37,023 bases of DNA from Halobacteriovorax sp. (GTDB lineage Bacteria; Bdellovibrionota; Bacteriovoracia; Bacteriovoracales; Bacteriovoracaceae): positions 1 through 37,023 of the forward strand of contig JAIBDQ010000014.1 of NCBI GenBank assembly GCA_024686135.1, given 5' to 3'. Positions within the stretch are counted from its first letter, which is position 1. Each line of letters opens with the position of its first letter. Under the pieces are notes generated by a model. That model did no database searches. It was not told where the DNA came from and was given only the letters and a program-made list of their open reading frames with translations. Position numbers and translations under genes: made by a program. This document shows, one piece after another, positions 23,580-32,053 of the stretch.

Positions 23580-24911
23580 TTAAGGTAAAACTAGCTCTGA
23601 GGGCATGTCCTTAGCACTATCGGCTAATTCATTCCAAAAGTGTGAGTATTGATCTTGATAAGCTTTGAAAACTTCTGGGATAGAAATAAAATAAAAGTTT
23701 TCATAATTGACGCTAAAGGCTGACCCTGTGAGGTTTCCAGCTCCTGTGAAAACGGATCCTTCCTTATTTTTATAAGTAAAAATTAAAAACTTATTATGCT
23801 GAAGTTGTAGAGACTTTGGTTCAAAAACTTTATCAGTATATGTTTCTACAAATTTTGTCTGCATTCCAAGTTTTTCTAGGCTCCTAACTTTTCCTAGCTC
23901 TAAAAGGCTATTTCTTCCCATGCCTTTTTTGTAAACACCTGACCAGTAGATGTCGTCGTCAGCCACTAGTCTTACTTTGGTTTTTCTTGTTTTAAGCTGA
24001 GACTTTAGAGCATTAATAAGGGCCGTATAACTAAAGCGATGAGCAGCCATATCTATATTTGTAGAATACTTAATGGCTTTTTTGATTGTATCAAGAGCTT
24101 GGCTCCCTTCTCCAGGGATGAAAAAAGTTTTAATATCACTTTCTTCTTCGACTTGGATTTTCTGACGGCACTGGCTTATAAATTTCGAATAAGCTTTTTT
24201 TCCAGAGTCATGCTTTAAAATCCCTTCTCTTAGGCATAAATGAGCTTTTGCAAAATAAGAATCTGGCGAAGTTGTTACAAAGTGCCAGTTCTCATGGTGT
24301 GTTGTAGTTCCTGAACTCATATTTCCAGAACTAAACCCTACTCTAACTTGATTTTTATCAAATGGGTTGATTAGGATGACTTTATTATGAGCATACTTAG
24401 CACCGCCTCTGTTTCCACTTGTGTGAACTTCAGGTAGGTTTGCTTTTCCCGGAGCTACATTCTTAGGGCGACACTTACTTAGTTTTCTAAGCTGAGCCAT
24501 TCTATTTGGGTCTGATTCGTTATTACTATCGATAACAAAGGTTACTTTAACATTTCTGTATTTAATGGCATTGCAAAGCTCTTTTTGGATATCTCCATTT
24601 GAGAAACTTAAGTAGGCCATAAAGATCTCTTTTGTATTCTTATCTTTGATCCAATCTTTCAATCTTCTATGTGGACTATTTTTTCTGGCCCTAGATTTTG
24701 AGGAATCTGAGCTTTTGCAATAAGCATCTTTAGTTTTAGAAATTAGTTCGTCACCACTATTGCTAACAACAGTCTCGTTATAAAAATATTGCTTACAAAC
24801 AGGGTTTGTAAAAAGAACCTCGTACTCAAAAGGTGTGTAGTCTTTCAAGCTTACTGCCAAGGCAGATGTACTAAGCAGGCCAGTAATAAATAATAAAGAA
24901 ATGAGTTTCAT
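23580..24911 (-). CDS. Secreted phospholipase D-like (HKD) protein
   Basis: Exported 443-aa protein with two PLD half-domains. The signal peptide is about residues 1-19 (ending ALA). The first half has YAHNKVILI (His175, Lys177) and GFSSGNMSSG; the second has LQHNKFLIF (His372, Lys374) and GAGNLTGSAF, each followed by a downstream Glu (HHENW, NYENF). These are the HxK motifs that form one phosphodiesterase site between the halves. The motif Asp is not in its usual place, so the site is HxK-N-S/T type rather than a strict HxKxxxxD. The substrate may be phospholipid or nucleic acid. The ATG at 24911 is chosen because it begins the signal peptide and has GGGGAT upstream; a longer frame exists. 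Six or more cysteines fit a secreted protein. Confidence 0.86.
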   Translation of the reverse strand: MKLISLLFITGLLSTSALAVSLKDYTPFEYEVLFTNPVCKQYFYNETVVSNSGDELISKTKDAYCKSSDSSKSRARKNSPHRRLKDWIKDKNTKEIFMAYLSFSNGDIQKELCNAIKYRNVKVTFVIDSNNESDPNRMAQLRKLSKCRPKNVAPGKANLPEVHTSGNRGGAKYAHNKVILINPFDKNQVRVGFSSGNMSSGTTTHHENWHFVTTSPDSYFAKAHLCLREGILKHDSGKKAYSKFISQCRQKIQVEEESDIKTFFIPGEGSQALDTIKKAIKYSTNIDMAAHRFSYTALINALKSQLKTRKTKVRLVADDDIYWSGVYKKGMGRNSLLELGKVRSLEKLGMQTKFVETYTDKVFEPKSLQLQHNKFLIFTYKNKEGSVFTGAGNLTGSAFSVNYENFYFISIPEVFKAYQDQYSHFWNELADSAKDMPSELVLP

Positions 24912-25123
24912 AGATATCCCCAATGTGCTGTATTGCGTAACCTTATTGATGCACTCTAGCAAAGGTGACCAAAATTATCAAAGAATAGCTTCTATCTATT
25001 TATTAGATACCTCTTTTTGAGAGTAATAAAATCAAGCTATTTGCATTGCGAAATTGCTCATATTAATGATTGAAGGGAGACAGGCACATCTTTATACTAA
25101 TTTTAATGACATTATCCAGGTTT

Positions 25124-26128
25124 ATGCTTTGCAATAGAGGCGTATCATATATTCAAATTCTTTTGGCCTCATCTGTAATTGCAGGTTTGGCCGTTATTGG
25201 TTTGAAGATGATGAAAAACCAAGAGCGGGTAGCAAAGCTAACTTCACAAAAATTCGAAATTTCCTATTTAGTAAATGAGATGAGTTACCTTTTAAAAGAT
25301 CCTGCAAACTGTAAGGCCTCTTTTGATGGATTAAACCCAAAGACCTCAGTACGTAAAATTAACTCTCTTAAAAAAGAGTTCAGAGGAGGGAAGCATAAAG
25401 AGGCTTCTTTTTATTTGAAATACTTCACTTTTGACTCCTCTAAGAAACTGTATGGTGAAGGTAATATCAAAATTTTGAATTATAGTCTGATGGATACTGG
25501 ACCTGGAGTTAAAGTAGAAAAAGGGAGTACTGAACTCGTCGTTACTTTTGAGACCGATGAGATTGAAAGTAAGCCGGTAACCTTAAAGAAAAGAATACCG
25601 ATAAAAGTTGTTCTTAAGAATGATCGCATTAGTGCATGTGAGTTTTTAGATCGCTCTGGCATTATCGGGGGAAGATCAAGTAAAACAGGATTAAATCTTG
25701 GGAAAAGTCTTTCTCTTGGTAATGAGACAATTGGAAAAGGTTTATCCGTTTCTGGCGACTTAACTCTTATTCCTCATAAAGGTGAACTTCCAAGTTGTTC
25801 TAAAGCAAGGCTTGGTCAACTTTTGTATTCTGAAAAGTATGATGACTTATTCTACTGCTCTATTTACGATGAGTGGGGAAACTTAGGACCTCTTCCTTAT
25901 AATTTCAAGAAACCTTTTCCTTATCGTGTAGAGGCCACTGACTTGAAGGAGAATATTAAGTTAACAAAGAGGCATCGCGTTTGCTTACTAAAAGAATTTA
26001 AGTCTAACTTAAAAGGTAATTGCAAGGTTAGAAGGCTAGAGCATAAAGGACTGACAAGTTGGAGGATTGAATCTAAGTTTCATACTCTTCGAGGAGGTCA
26101 GTTCTGTTCCGTGGAGTGTTTTAATTGA
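25124..26128 (+). CDS. Prepilin-like protein 1 of a tandem trio
   Basis: Type IV pilin/pseudopilin-like protein (334 aa). Its six-residue leader ends in Gly (MLCNRG), then VSYIQILLASSVIAGLAVIG forms the hydrophobic stem; position 5 of the mature protein is Gln instead of the usual Glu. The start at 25124 is chosen by analogy with the next two genes, whose leaders are also six residues ending in Gly; the frame is open further upstream from a TTG. Next comes a region shared by all three (KNQERVAK...FEISYLVNEM...NCKASF). About residues 225-253 have a Cys-G-x-Tyr...Cys-x-W module, and about 265-334 form a Cys-rich end domain shared with the third protein. It overlaps the second gene by 4 bases. 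Confidence 0.82.
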   Translation: MLCNRGVSYIQILLASSVIAGLAVIGLKMMKNQERVAKLTSQKFEISYLVNEMSYLLKDPANCKASFDGLNPKTSVRKINSLKKEFRGGKHKEASFYLKYFTFDSSKKLYGEGNIKILNYSLMDTGPGVKVEKGSTELVVTFETDEIESKPVTLKKRIPIKVVLKNDRISACEFLDRSGIIGGRSSKTGLNLGKSLSLGNETIGKGLSVSGDLTLIPHKGELPSCSKARLGQLLYSEKYDDLFYCSIYDEWGNLGPLPYNFKKPFPYRVEATDLKENIKLTKRHRVCLLKEFKSNLKGNCKVRRLEHKGLTSWRIESKFHTLRGGQFCSVECFN

Positions 26129-26910
26129 GAAATCAGAGGGGCTTTTCTACATTAGAAGTTTTAATGTCTGTTGGTTTTTTGGCAGCACTGATAATTGTTT
26201 GTCTCAATATTTTTAAAAAGCAACAAATAGAACTTATTAATGCCATTCAAGAAATTGAAATCACTTCCACACTAAACGACATCAGACTTGCCTTAAAAGG
26301 CGAGGAGGCTTGCTCTGCTACTTTTGAAAATAAAGTGATAGGAAGTCGAGACGTTAAAGTAGTGAAAAAAGTTATTCACTATCCCGAAACAAATGAAATT
26401 GAAGAAGTCGAAGCTTTTCCACTCTTTCAATATGGAAGAAAAACGTTTGGTACTCACGATTTAAAAATTTCTGACTTTATCCTGGTTGATCCCTCTGGAG
26501 AAAAAAAGAGTGGAGAAAAGCCTGTTATTTTTCGAATCAGCTTTGATAAAGGTTTACCTGATTTAAAAGAAAAGAATATTGTTACGAGAGAAATAAAACT
26601 TTACGCTACTACCGATAATCTTGGGCGAGTAGAGTTTTGTAGCCTTGGGAAATACATCGTAAAAAGCAAAAAATTTGAATCAGTTGCAGGACATCTTAAA
26701 AGAGAAGAAGGCAATATTGGGGTGGGGACGAACTTCGTCCCGTCAAAGATGACAATTAAGGGAGGAGTTCTCCTTGAGAGTAAAGAAACTCAAGAGTGTA
26801 CTTCTGAGAGCAATGGGATTTTGTTCTTCGATAACGCTACTAATAAATTATCAATATGCCATGGAACTAAAATTCATGGTCTATCGACTATGGCGGTTAA
26901 AGACTTATGA
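26125..26910 (+). CDS. Prepilin-like protein 2 of a tandem trio
   Basis: Second paralogue (261 aa), TTG start with the TTGA overlap on the previous stop. The leader is MRNQRG and the stem begins FSTLEVLMSVGFLAALIIV, with the conserved Glu at mature position 5 and Phe at position 1, so this is the most orthodox pilin of the three. A shared region follows (IEITSTLNDIRLALKGEEACSATF), then a middle part and the Cys-x-G module (CTSESNGILFFDNATNKLSIC, about 235-252). It stops at AVKDL, where the first and third proteins continue for about 70 more residues, so it lacks the Cys-rich end domain. A prepilin peptidase elsewhere in the genome should process it. It probably assembles with its neighbours as a pseudopilus tip or minor pilin set. 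Confidence 0.82.
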   Translation: MRNQRGFSTLEVLMSVGFLAALIIVCLNIFKKQQIELINAIQEIEITSTLNDIRLALKGEEACSATFENKVIGSRDVKVVKKVIHYPETNEIEEVEAFPLFQYGRKTFGTHDLKISDFILVDPSGEKKSGEKPVIFRISFDKGLPDLKEKNIVTREIKLYATTDNLGRVEFCSLGKYIVKSKKFESVAGHLKREEGNIGVGTNFVPSKMTIKGGVLLESKETQECTSESNGILFFDNATNKLSICHGTKIHGLSTMAVKDL

Positions 26911-27905
26911 GAAAGCAAGATGGTTTTTCACTTGTTCAACTGATGATAGTAGCTGGAATGCTTTCAGGCATTTTTGTCGTAAGTTTGAAGATTATGAAGA
27001 ATCAAAACCAAATAGGTAAAAGCTCGAGTGAGGAGTTTGAAATTACTTATTTATTCGATGATATGAGAAATCTTATGGCCGAGCCCTCGGTGTGCAAGGG
27101 AACATTGGAATTGGTTAGCCCATATGAACCTAAAGAACTCGAAGGGATTAAGGCAGACCCCAATAGTAACGAGTTTAGTTACCAGCCGTTTAAATTAGGT
27201 GCAAAGAAGTACGGTCAAGGTAATATTAAAATAAAGAGTATTGATTATCAGGTCGGTGATCAAGAGGCCAGTATCGATGATGGTGAAGCTTTTTTAAAAA
27301 TCACTTTTGAAAAGTCTAAAAGTGCATTGGGAAGAAAAGAAGTTGAAAAGAAGATGAAGTTACATCTGCTTTTAGATTCAGATAAGAAAATATCAACATG
27401 CTTTTCATTACCTGGAATAAATACGAGTGGCCAAGAAGTAAGTGAGGTTAAAGATCGTTGGTACGAAATTTCGGGGACTCCAAATATTTATACTAATGAG
27501 AAGAAGGTTCAAATTGGTTCGGTGGGAAGTTGGTCAGGTGAAGGTGTTGCTATTAATGGTAATTTAAAAATTGGTTACGAAGATCACAATTGTAATAAAG
27601 AAAAAGTTGGAACAATAAGATATCAAAAAAACAGTCTTCTTATTTGTAAGAAAACAGGTAAATGGCATGAAGTTTGGAATCCCTATCGAAATATCGTCGT
27701 TAAAGACTTTAATTTAGTTGCATCTGGAAAGGATCAAGTTGAGGTGACGAAAAAACCATTTAACTTTTGCTCTATTACCAAATCAGAATTATACGGGGCA
27801 AGATGCCTAAGTAAAAGATTGAATGGTAACCTTTGGCAGCTTTCGCTTCGATACGATAGAGGTGAAAGTTCAAGTTGTAGTTTTCGCTGTTTTGCAAAGA
27901 GGTAA
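26907..27905 (+). CDS. Prepilin-like protein 3 of a tandem trio
   Basis: Third paralogue (332 aa), start ATG with an ATGA overlap. The leader MRKQDG is followed by FSLVQLMIVAGMLSGIFVVS; mature position 5 is Gln, as in protein 1. Residues 30-70 (KNQNQIGKSSSEEFEITYL...CKGTLELV) align with protein 1 throughout. A Cys-x-G module lies near residues 229-252 (NCNKEKVGTIRYQKN...CKKTGKWHEV), and the last 75 residues form the Cys-rich domain ending SCSFRCF, closely resembling the end of protein 1 (FCSVECF). Its stop is one base from the start of a flavin oxidoreductase gene. Export through a type II secretion or type IV pilus machine is inferred from the N-terminus only. Confidence 0.84.
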   Translation: MRKQDGFSLVQLMIVAGMLSGIFVVSLKIMKNQNQIGKSSSEEFEITYLFDDMRNLMAEPSVCKGTLELVSPYEPKELEGIKADPNSNEFSYQPFKLGAKKYGQGNIKIKSIDYQVGDQEASIDDGEAFLKITFEKSKSALGRKEVEKKMKLHLLLDSDKKISTCFSLPGINTSGQEVSEVKDRWYEISGTPNIYTNEKKVQIGSVGSWSGEGVAINGNLKIGYEDHNCNKEKVGTIRYQKNSLLICKKTGKWHEVWNPYRNIVVKDFNLVASGKDQVEVTKKPFNFCSITKSELYGARCLSKRLNGNLWQLSLRYDRGESSSCSFRCFAKR

Positions 27906-27906
27906 T

Positions 27907-28893
27907 ATGTCACTTGAAATGTTGATCATTGGAGCCGGACCTGCTGGGATCTCTATGGGTGTTGAGGCGGTTGCCTCAGGTATAGAGTCAGAAAAAGTAC
28001 TAATACTAGAAAAAGCCCCAGAACATAGTTATATGATAAGGAAGTTTTATCCCGACCAAAAGCTAGTGACAGCTAACTATAAAGGGCAGGCGGCAGTATG
28101 TAATGGAGTTATGTGTATTCCTGACTACTCTAAAAGTGAAACCTTAAGTTACTTAGACCAGGCAATTGAAAAGCACAAAATCAAAGTTAATTATCAAGAG
28201 ACCGTATGGAAATTAGAGCAGTTAAAAGATGGCAGCTTCTTCGTCTCTTCAGATAAAGGTGAGTATCAAACTAAGACCTGTATTATCGCGATTGGGATGA
28301 TGGGGAAGCCTAATAAGCCTGATTATAAGATTCCTGGTGACTTAAAAGGTAAAGTTCATTTTGATATAACTAGTCAAAAAATAGAGAATTCAAAAGTTCT
28401 CGTTGTGGGCGGTGGAGATTCGGCTTCAGAATATGTTCAATACCTTTCTCAAGAGGGTAATTCAGTAGACCTTTCCTATAGAAAAGACAGTTTTGGGAGA
28501 ATGAATGAAATTAATATTAATTCTCTAATGGCCCTTAACGAAAGAGGGGAGACAGAGCTCGTCCTTAATTCTAATGTTTGCGAATTGAAGTCTAATGGAG
28601 AAATGGTTGAAGTTATTTTTAAAGAAGAAATTAAAAGCCGATTATATGAACATGTTGTTTATGCACTGGGTGGATCAACTCCAAAGAACTTTTTAAAACT
28701 TTTAAAGATCGAATTCACTGGGGAAGACGACCAACCAGTAGTTAAAGATGGTTACGAAACTTCAATACCAGGACTATTTTTAGTTGGGGATTTAAGTGCA
28801 GGTAAAAGGGGAGGCTCAATTATAAGCGCCTTCAATTCTTCACATGAAGCTATGAAGAAAATTTGTACCGATTACCTGACTTGTAAAATTTAA
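27907..28893 (+). CDS. FAD/NAD(P)-dependent oxidoreductase, YpdA/thioredoxin-reductase-like
   Basis: Cytoplasmic flavoprotein (328 aa). The N-terminal FAD motif IIGAGPAG is at about 7-14, the middle NAD(P)-binding Rossmann motif VVGGGDSASEY near 165-175, and IPGLFLVGDLSAGKRGGSI binds FAD near the end. It resembles the YpdA-like/ferredoxin-NADP-reductase branch of the thioredoxin-reductase fold. The CxxC disulphide centre of true thioredoxin reductase is absent, though CNGVMC in the first domain gives a C-x4-C pair. YpdA reduces bacillithiol disulphide in Firmicutes; here the electron acceptor is unknown. The ATG at 27907 is chosen because AGAGGTAAT precedes it. It lies one base after the third prepilin gene, with which it is presumably co-transcribed. 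Confidence 0.82.
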   Translation: MSLEMLIIGAGPAGISMGVEAVASGIESEKVLILEKAPEHSYMIRKFYPDQKLVTANYKGQAAVCNGVMCIPDYSKSETLSYLDQAIEKHKIKVNYQETVWKLEQLKDGSFFVSSDKGEYQTKTCIIAIGMMGKPNKPDYKIPGDLKGKVHFDITSQKIENSKVLVVGGGDSASEYVQYLSQEGNSVDLSYRKDSFGRMNEININSLMALNERGETELVLNSNVCELKSNGEMVEVIFKEEIKSRLYEHVVYALGGSTPKNFLKLLKIEFTGEDDQPVVKDGYETSIPGLFLVGDLSAGKRGGSIISAFNSSHEAMKKICTDYLTCKI

Positions 28894-28896
28894 GAG

Positions 28897-29292
28897 CTAA
28901 AATAAAGTTTTAACATATGCATAGACTAAGCTGCCCGATGCAAGAGCTAAGACTAGAAAAGTTCCGGCGGTACCGTAGAACCTACCTTTTGAAGGACCAT
29001 TACTTAATCCTAGACCAATAAAATGAGCAACTCTAGCGGCCAACAAAGTTAGACATAAACCGTGAATGACTTCAATTCTCCAGTTTTGAATTTCTAGAAA
29101 GCCAATAAGGATTAACGCTAGTGGGACGTACTCAGAAAAATTCCCATGGGCCCTAACTGTTTGCTCAAGGGCACCTTCAGTAACACCTAAGCCTTTTTTG
29201 AATTTCCAGCGGTTATCGATGACCTTTTTGGCCATATAGATATAGAAAAAAGTGTAGAGCGCCGCGTAAAAAGGTGTGATGATTGGGGTCAT
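28897..29292 (-). CDS. MAPEG family membrane protein
   Basis: A 131-aa inner-membrane protein with four hydrophobic segments, matching the MAPEG family (membrane-associated proteins in eicosanoid and glutathione metabolism). Family features are the first-helix/loop pattern VIDNRWKFKKG, then VTEGALEQTVRAHGNFSEYVPLALIL, where the RAHGNFxEY motif binds glutathione in relatives. The C-terminal third has RVAHFIGLG and a Gly-rich loop. Bacterial members are often glutathione transferase-like but poorly characterised. The ATG is preceded by AGGAGAG. It converges with the flavin oxidoreductase, leaving only 3 bp between stops, and is divergent from fabH. Confidence 0.9.
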   Translation of the reverse strand: MTPIITPFYAALYTFFYIYMAKKVIDNRWKFKKGLGVTEGALEQTVRAHGNFSEYVPLALILIGFLEIQNWRIEVIHGLCLTLLAARVAHFIGLGLSNGPSKGRFYGTAGTFLVLALASGSLVYAYVKTLF

Positions 29293-29350
29293 ATTTCTCT
29301 CCTGTTAATTAATTGAGATTATCTTACCCAAAAATTTGAGGAAGTTCTCC

Positions 29351-29385
29351 CCTTTGTTTTAGACTTTAAGAAAATTAAACAAAGG
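29351..29385 (+). promoter_or_regulatory. Hairpin over the fabH ribosome binding site
   Basis: A 9-bp perfect repeat, CCTTTGTTT (29351-29359) and AAACAAAGG (29377-29385), separated by 17 bases. The right arm carries most of the AAAGGA Shine-Dalgarno for the FabH-like gene (ATG 29393). It could be an mRNA hairpin that lowers translation, or a DNA operator. AT-rich, so weaker than the hairpin at 21955. It does not match the FapR or FadR site consensus that I know. Confidence 0.4.
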
Positions 29386-29392
29386 AAATCCC

Positions 29393-30409
29393 ATGGGAAT
29401 CGGTAGTCGAATCGTTGGAGTTGGTAGCTATGTACCACCTAAGATTTATGAAAATAAAGATTTAGAAGAAATGATGGACACGAGTAATGAGTGGATTGTT
29501 CAGCGAACAGGGATTGAAAGAAGACATTGGGTCGACCCAAAATCGAGTACCTCTGACTTAGCTCTTGAAGCCTCATTAAAGGCCATTAAAGATGCGGGTC
29601 TTGAGAAAACAGATATCGACATGATTATCTTAGGTACCTTAAGTCCGGATCATGACTTTCCAGGCACTGGTTGTTTTTTACAAGCAAAACTGGACTTACC
29701 AGAAATTACAGTTCTAGATATTAGACAGCAGTGTACAGGTTTTATCTATGGGATTTCTATTGCCGATAAGTTTATAAAGTCTGGAAGTCACAAGAATATT
29801 TTAGTTGTTGGTGCTGAGGTTCACTCAAAAGGTTTAGATAAAACCCCAAGAGGGAGAGGAGTTTCCGTTCTCTTTGGTGATGGTGCTGGGGCAGTTGTTA
29901 TGCAGCCAGTAGAAGTTAATGATCCTAAGAAGGATCCCCATCTTATGACAACTAGACTTCATGCAGATGGAAAATATGCAAAAGAGCTTTGGTTACCAGC
30001 ACCGGGAATGGCCTTTGAGGGTTCTGAAAGATGGTCCGAAGAGCTAATGGCCGAAGGTCTTCACTACCCGCAAATGAATGGAAAGGTTGTTTTTGTCCAT
30101 GCCGTTAAAAGAATGGCCGAGTCCTTAACCGCTGCTTGTAAAGAAACAGGGATTAAGTTCGAAGATGTGGATTGCTTTTTATTTCACCAAGCGAACCTAC
30201 GAATTAATTCTAAGGTTGCCGAGGTTCTCGGCCTAGATGAAAGTAAGATCTTTAATACGATTCAAGACTTTGGAAATACAACTGCTGCCACCATACCTCT
30301 TGGAATGGATGAGGCGATAAAGGCAGGGAAGCTCAAGAAAGGAGACCTCGTTGCATCGGCAGCATTTGGATCGGGGTTTACTTGGGGATCTGCCATATGG
30401 AGATACTAA
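29393..30409 (+). CDS. fabH: 3-oxoacyl-ACP synthase III (FabH-like)
   Basis: Ketoacyl-ACP synthase III, which starts fatty-acid synthesis by condensing acyl-CoA with malonyl-ACP. The catalytic triad is visible: Cys114 in DIRQQCTGF, His265 in LFHQANLRIN and Asn295 in GNTTAATIPLG. Length (338 aa) and N-terminal segment SNEWIVQRTGIERRHW are typical. Unlike most bacteria, no fabD, fabG, acpP or plsX is next to it, so it may be a paralogue for special or long acyl chains rather than the housekeeping enzyme. The ATG is well supported by AAAGGA seven bases upstream, though that site lies in a potential hairpin. Its stop overlaps the next start by one base (TAATG). Confidence 0.9.
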   Translation: MGIGSRIVGVGSYVPPKIYENKDLEEMMDTSNEWIVQRTGIERRHWVDPKSSTSDLALEASLKAIKDAGLEKTDIDMIILGTLSPDHDFPGTGCFLQAKLDLPEITVLDIRQQCTGFIYGISIADKFIKSGSHKNILVVGAEVHSKGLDKTPRGRGVSVLFGDGAGAVVMQPVEVNDPKKDPHLMTTRLHADGKYAKELWLPAPGMAFEGSERWSEELMAEGLHYPQMNGKVVFVHAVKRMAESLTAACKETGIKFEDVDCFLFHQANLRINSKVAEVLGLDESKIFNTIQDFGNTTAATIPLGMDEAIKAGKLKKGDLVASAAFGSGFTWGSAIWRY

Positions 30410-31116
30410 TGAAAATATTAATCGCTTTGTCTTTTATATTCTCCCTTTCTGCTCAGGCTGAGTTTAAAAAATGTACTGAAGGAGTAGGAGAGTTTGGAAA
30501 CTTGGGTTCTATGAGATACCAAGTAGGTTTTTTCAAAAAGTACGATAAATGTTTTTTAAGCATTGGTCCCAATAATAGGTACCCAAAATATAGAGGTTAT
30601 CATTTTGATTCTACAGGAGAATTGATGGTCTTCAATTCTTTGGGGAATGGTAGACCTTCTCAAGATACGGGAGCTAGAAACTATCAATTCCCAATAGTGA
30701 ATTCTGATCTTGAATATGAATTAGACTTTGAAAATGAGTATATTAAGATTAGAAATACTGATGGAAGAGTTTGGACCTTTGACGCTAAAGCTGCAAAATT
30801 AATTGAAGTGAGTGATATGAATTTCATTGAGGATCCCGAAGTCACTCGTACAAATGAGGGAGGACTTGAATTAAGTCCGCTTTCCGGTACCTTAATTGAT
30901 GAAGGCTGGAGAGTCGGAGGACCTCCAAATATTGTTTTAAGTAGGTACTCAGTTATAAAAAATGATTCGGGACTCGAATGTTCAGTTAAGAATAAAAAAC
31001 TATTTAAGCTTGCCTTAGATGATAATGGCGGTGTTGATGGTGCTTATTTTATCTATTCCAACAAAGCGGATTGGTTGAAGTTCCTAAAGAAGAACTGTAA
31101 GAACTTTGGATTATAG
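30409..31116 (+). CDS. Exported hypothetical protein (235 aa)
   Basis: Unrecognised exported protein. Residues 1-19 are a Sec signal peptide (MKILIALSFIFSLSAQAEF, cleavage after AQA). The mature protein is beta-rich and acidic, with cysteines near the start (KKCTEG, DKCFLS) and near the end (LECSVKN, KNCKNF) that may form two disulphides. The ATG at 30409 overlaps the FabH stop and has GGAG about nine bases before it; earlier ATGs in the frame lie inside fabH and would not give a signal peptide. It overlaps the following hydrolase gene by 11 bases, so the three genes are probably one transcript. Confidence 0.72.
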   Translation: MKILIALSFIFSLSAQAEFKKCTEGVGEFGNLGSMRYQVGFFKKYDKCFLSIGPNNRYPKYRGYHFDSTGELMVFNSLGNGRPSQDTGARNYQFPIVNSDLEYELDFENEYIKIRNTDGRVWTFDAKAAKLIEVSDMNFIEDPEVTRTNEGGLELSPLSGTLIDEGWRVGGPPNIVLSRYSVIKNDSGLECSVKNKKLFKLALDDNGGVDGAYFIYSNKADWLKFLKKNCKNFGL

Positions 31117-32053
31117 AGCTCCTTGGCCATTAAAGAACGGCCACTTAAATACCTTACATACTGCTCTGCTTAGAAAAGTAGAGCAGTTACCTTATCTTAG
31201 AGAGAGAATCACTTTAAAAGATGGAGACTTTCTTGACCTCGATTGGGTTAAAACAGGATCAAAAAAATTAATAGTTCTTTCCCATGGTTTAGAAGGGGAT
31301 TCCCGTGGCACTTATATTCAAGGAATGATGAAAAGGTTTCTTGATGAAGGCTATGATGGATTGGCGTGGAACTGCCGTGGTTGTAGCGGTGAGGTAAACT
31401 TAAAACCCTTCTATTATAATAGCGGTGTCTCCCATGACTTAGATGAAGTCTTAACTCATGTTATTGAGAACAAAGATTATGATGAAATCTTCCTTGTCGG
31501 CTTTAGTATGGGGGGGAATATTAGCATGAAGTATTTAGGTGAAAAGGGAACATCCGTTAACGAAAAGATTAAAGGAGCAGCGATCTTCTCTACGCCGGTG
31601 GACTTAAGAGGGTGTTCTTTTAAGTTAGATGAAGGCTTCTGTAAGGTGTACACCCAAAACTTCCTTAAAACGTTGAAGCAAAAAGTTAAATTGAAAGAAG
31701 TCCAAATCAGAGAAGCTGGCTTTGAACCAAATGATATTTATAAATGCACAAATCTAAATGATTTTGACAATATTTTTACGGGTCCACTCCATGGTTACAA
31801 AGATGCAGAGGACTATTATACAAGGGCCAGCTCTAAACAGTTTATTCCTAAAATTGAAGTTCCGACTTTATTAGTTAATGCAAGTGATGATCCGTTCTTA
31901 ACGGAGAGTTGTTACCCTCACGAGTTTCAAAATAGATCTTTTAGTTTTGAAAGGACAAAGTATGGGGGGCATGTGGGGTTTGGAAACCTAAGGCCCAATC
32001 AACCACTATGGTCAGAAGACAGGGCCTTTAGGTTCATATCAAAAATTAAATAA
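31106..32053 (+). CDS. YheT-like alpha/beta hydrolase
   Basis: Cytoplasmic or membrane-associated hydrolase (315 aa) of the YheT/ABHD1-3 group, probably an esterase or lipase. It has the family's GHLNTLHTALLRK start, the HGLEGDSRGTY oxyanion-hole region, the NCRGCSGE loop, and the nucleophile elbow GFSMGGN with Ser as catalytic residue. NASDDPFL supplies the acid and KYGGHVGF the catalytic His. The frame opens with TTG at 31106, inside the previous gene; no in-frame ATG lies early enough to keep the conserved N-terminus. It follows a FabH-like gene and an exported protein and may act on acyl esters. Its 3' end overlaps the convergent gene by 8 bases. Confidence 0.87.
   Translation: MDYRAPWPLKNGHLNTLHTALLRKVEQLPYLRERITLKDGDFLDLDWVKTGSKKLIVLSHGLEGDSRGTYIQGMMKRFLDEGYDGLAWNCRGCSGEVNLKPFYYNSGVSHDLDEVLTHVIENKDYDEIFLVGFSMGGNISMKYLGEKGTSVNEKIKGAAIFSTPVDLRGCSFKLDEGFCKVYTQNFLKTLKQKVKLKEVQIREAGFEPNDIYKCTNLNDFDNIFTGPLHGYKDAEDYYTRASSKQFIPKIEVPTLLVNASDDPFLTESCYPHEFQNRSFSFERTKYGGHVGFGNLRPNQPLWSEDRAFRFISKIK

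Noticed and set aside
25070-25123. Longer TTG-started N-terminus of prepilin-like protein 1
   Set aside because: The two neighbouring paralogues have six-residue leaders ending in Gly, which fits ATG 25124; a 24-residue leader would be out of line.
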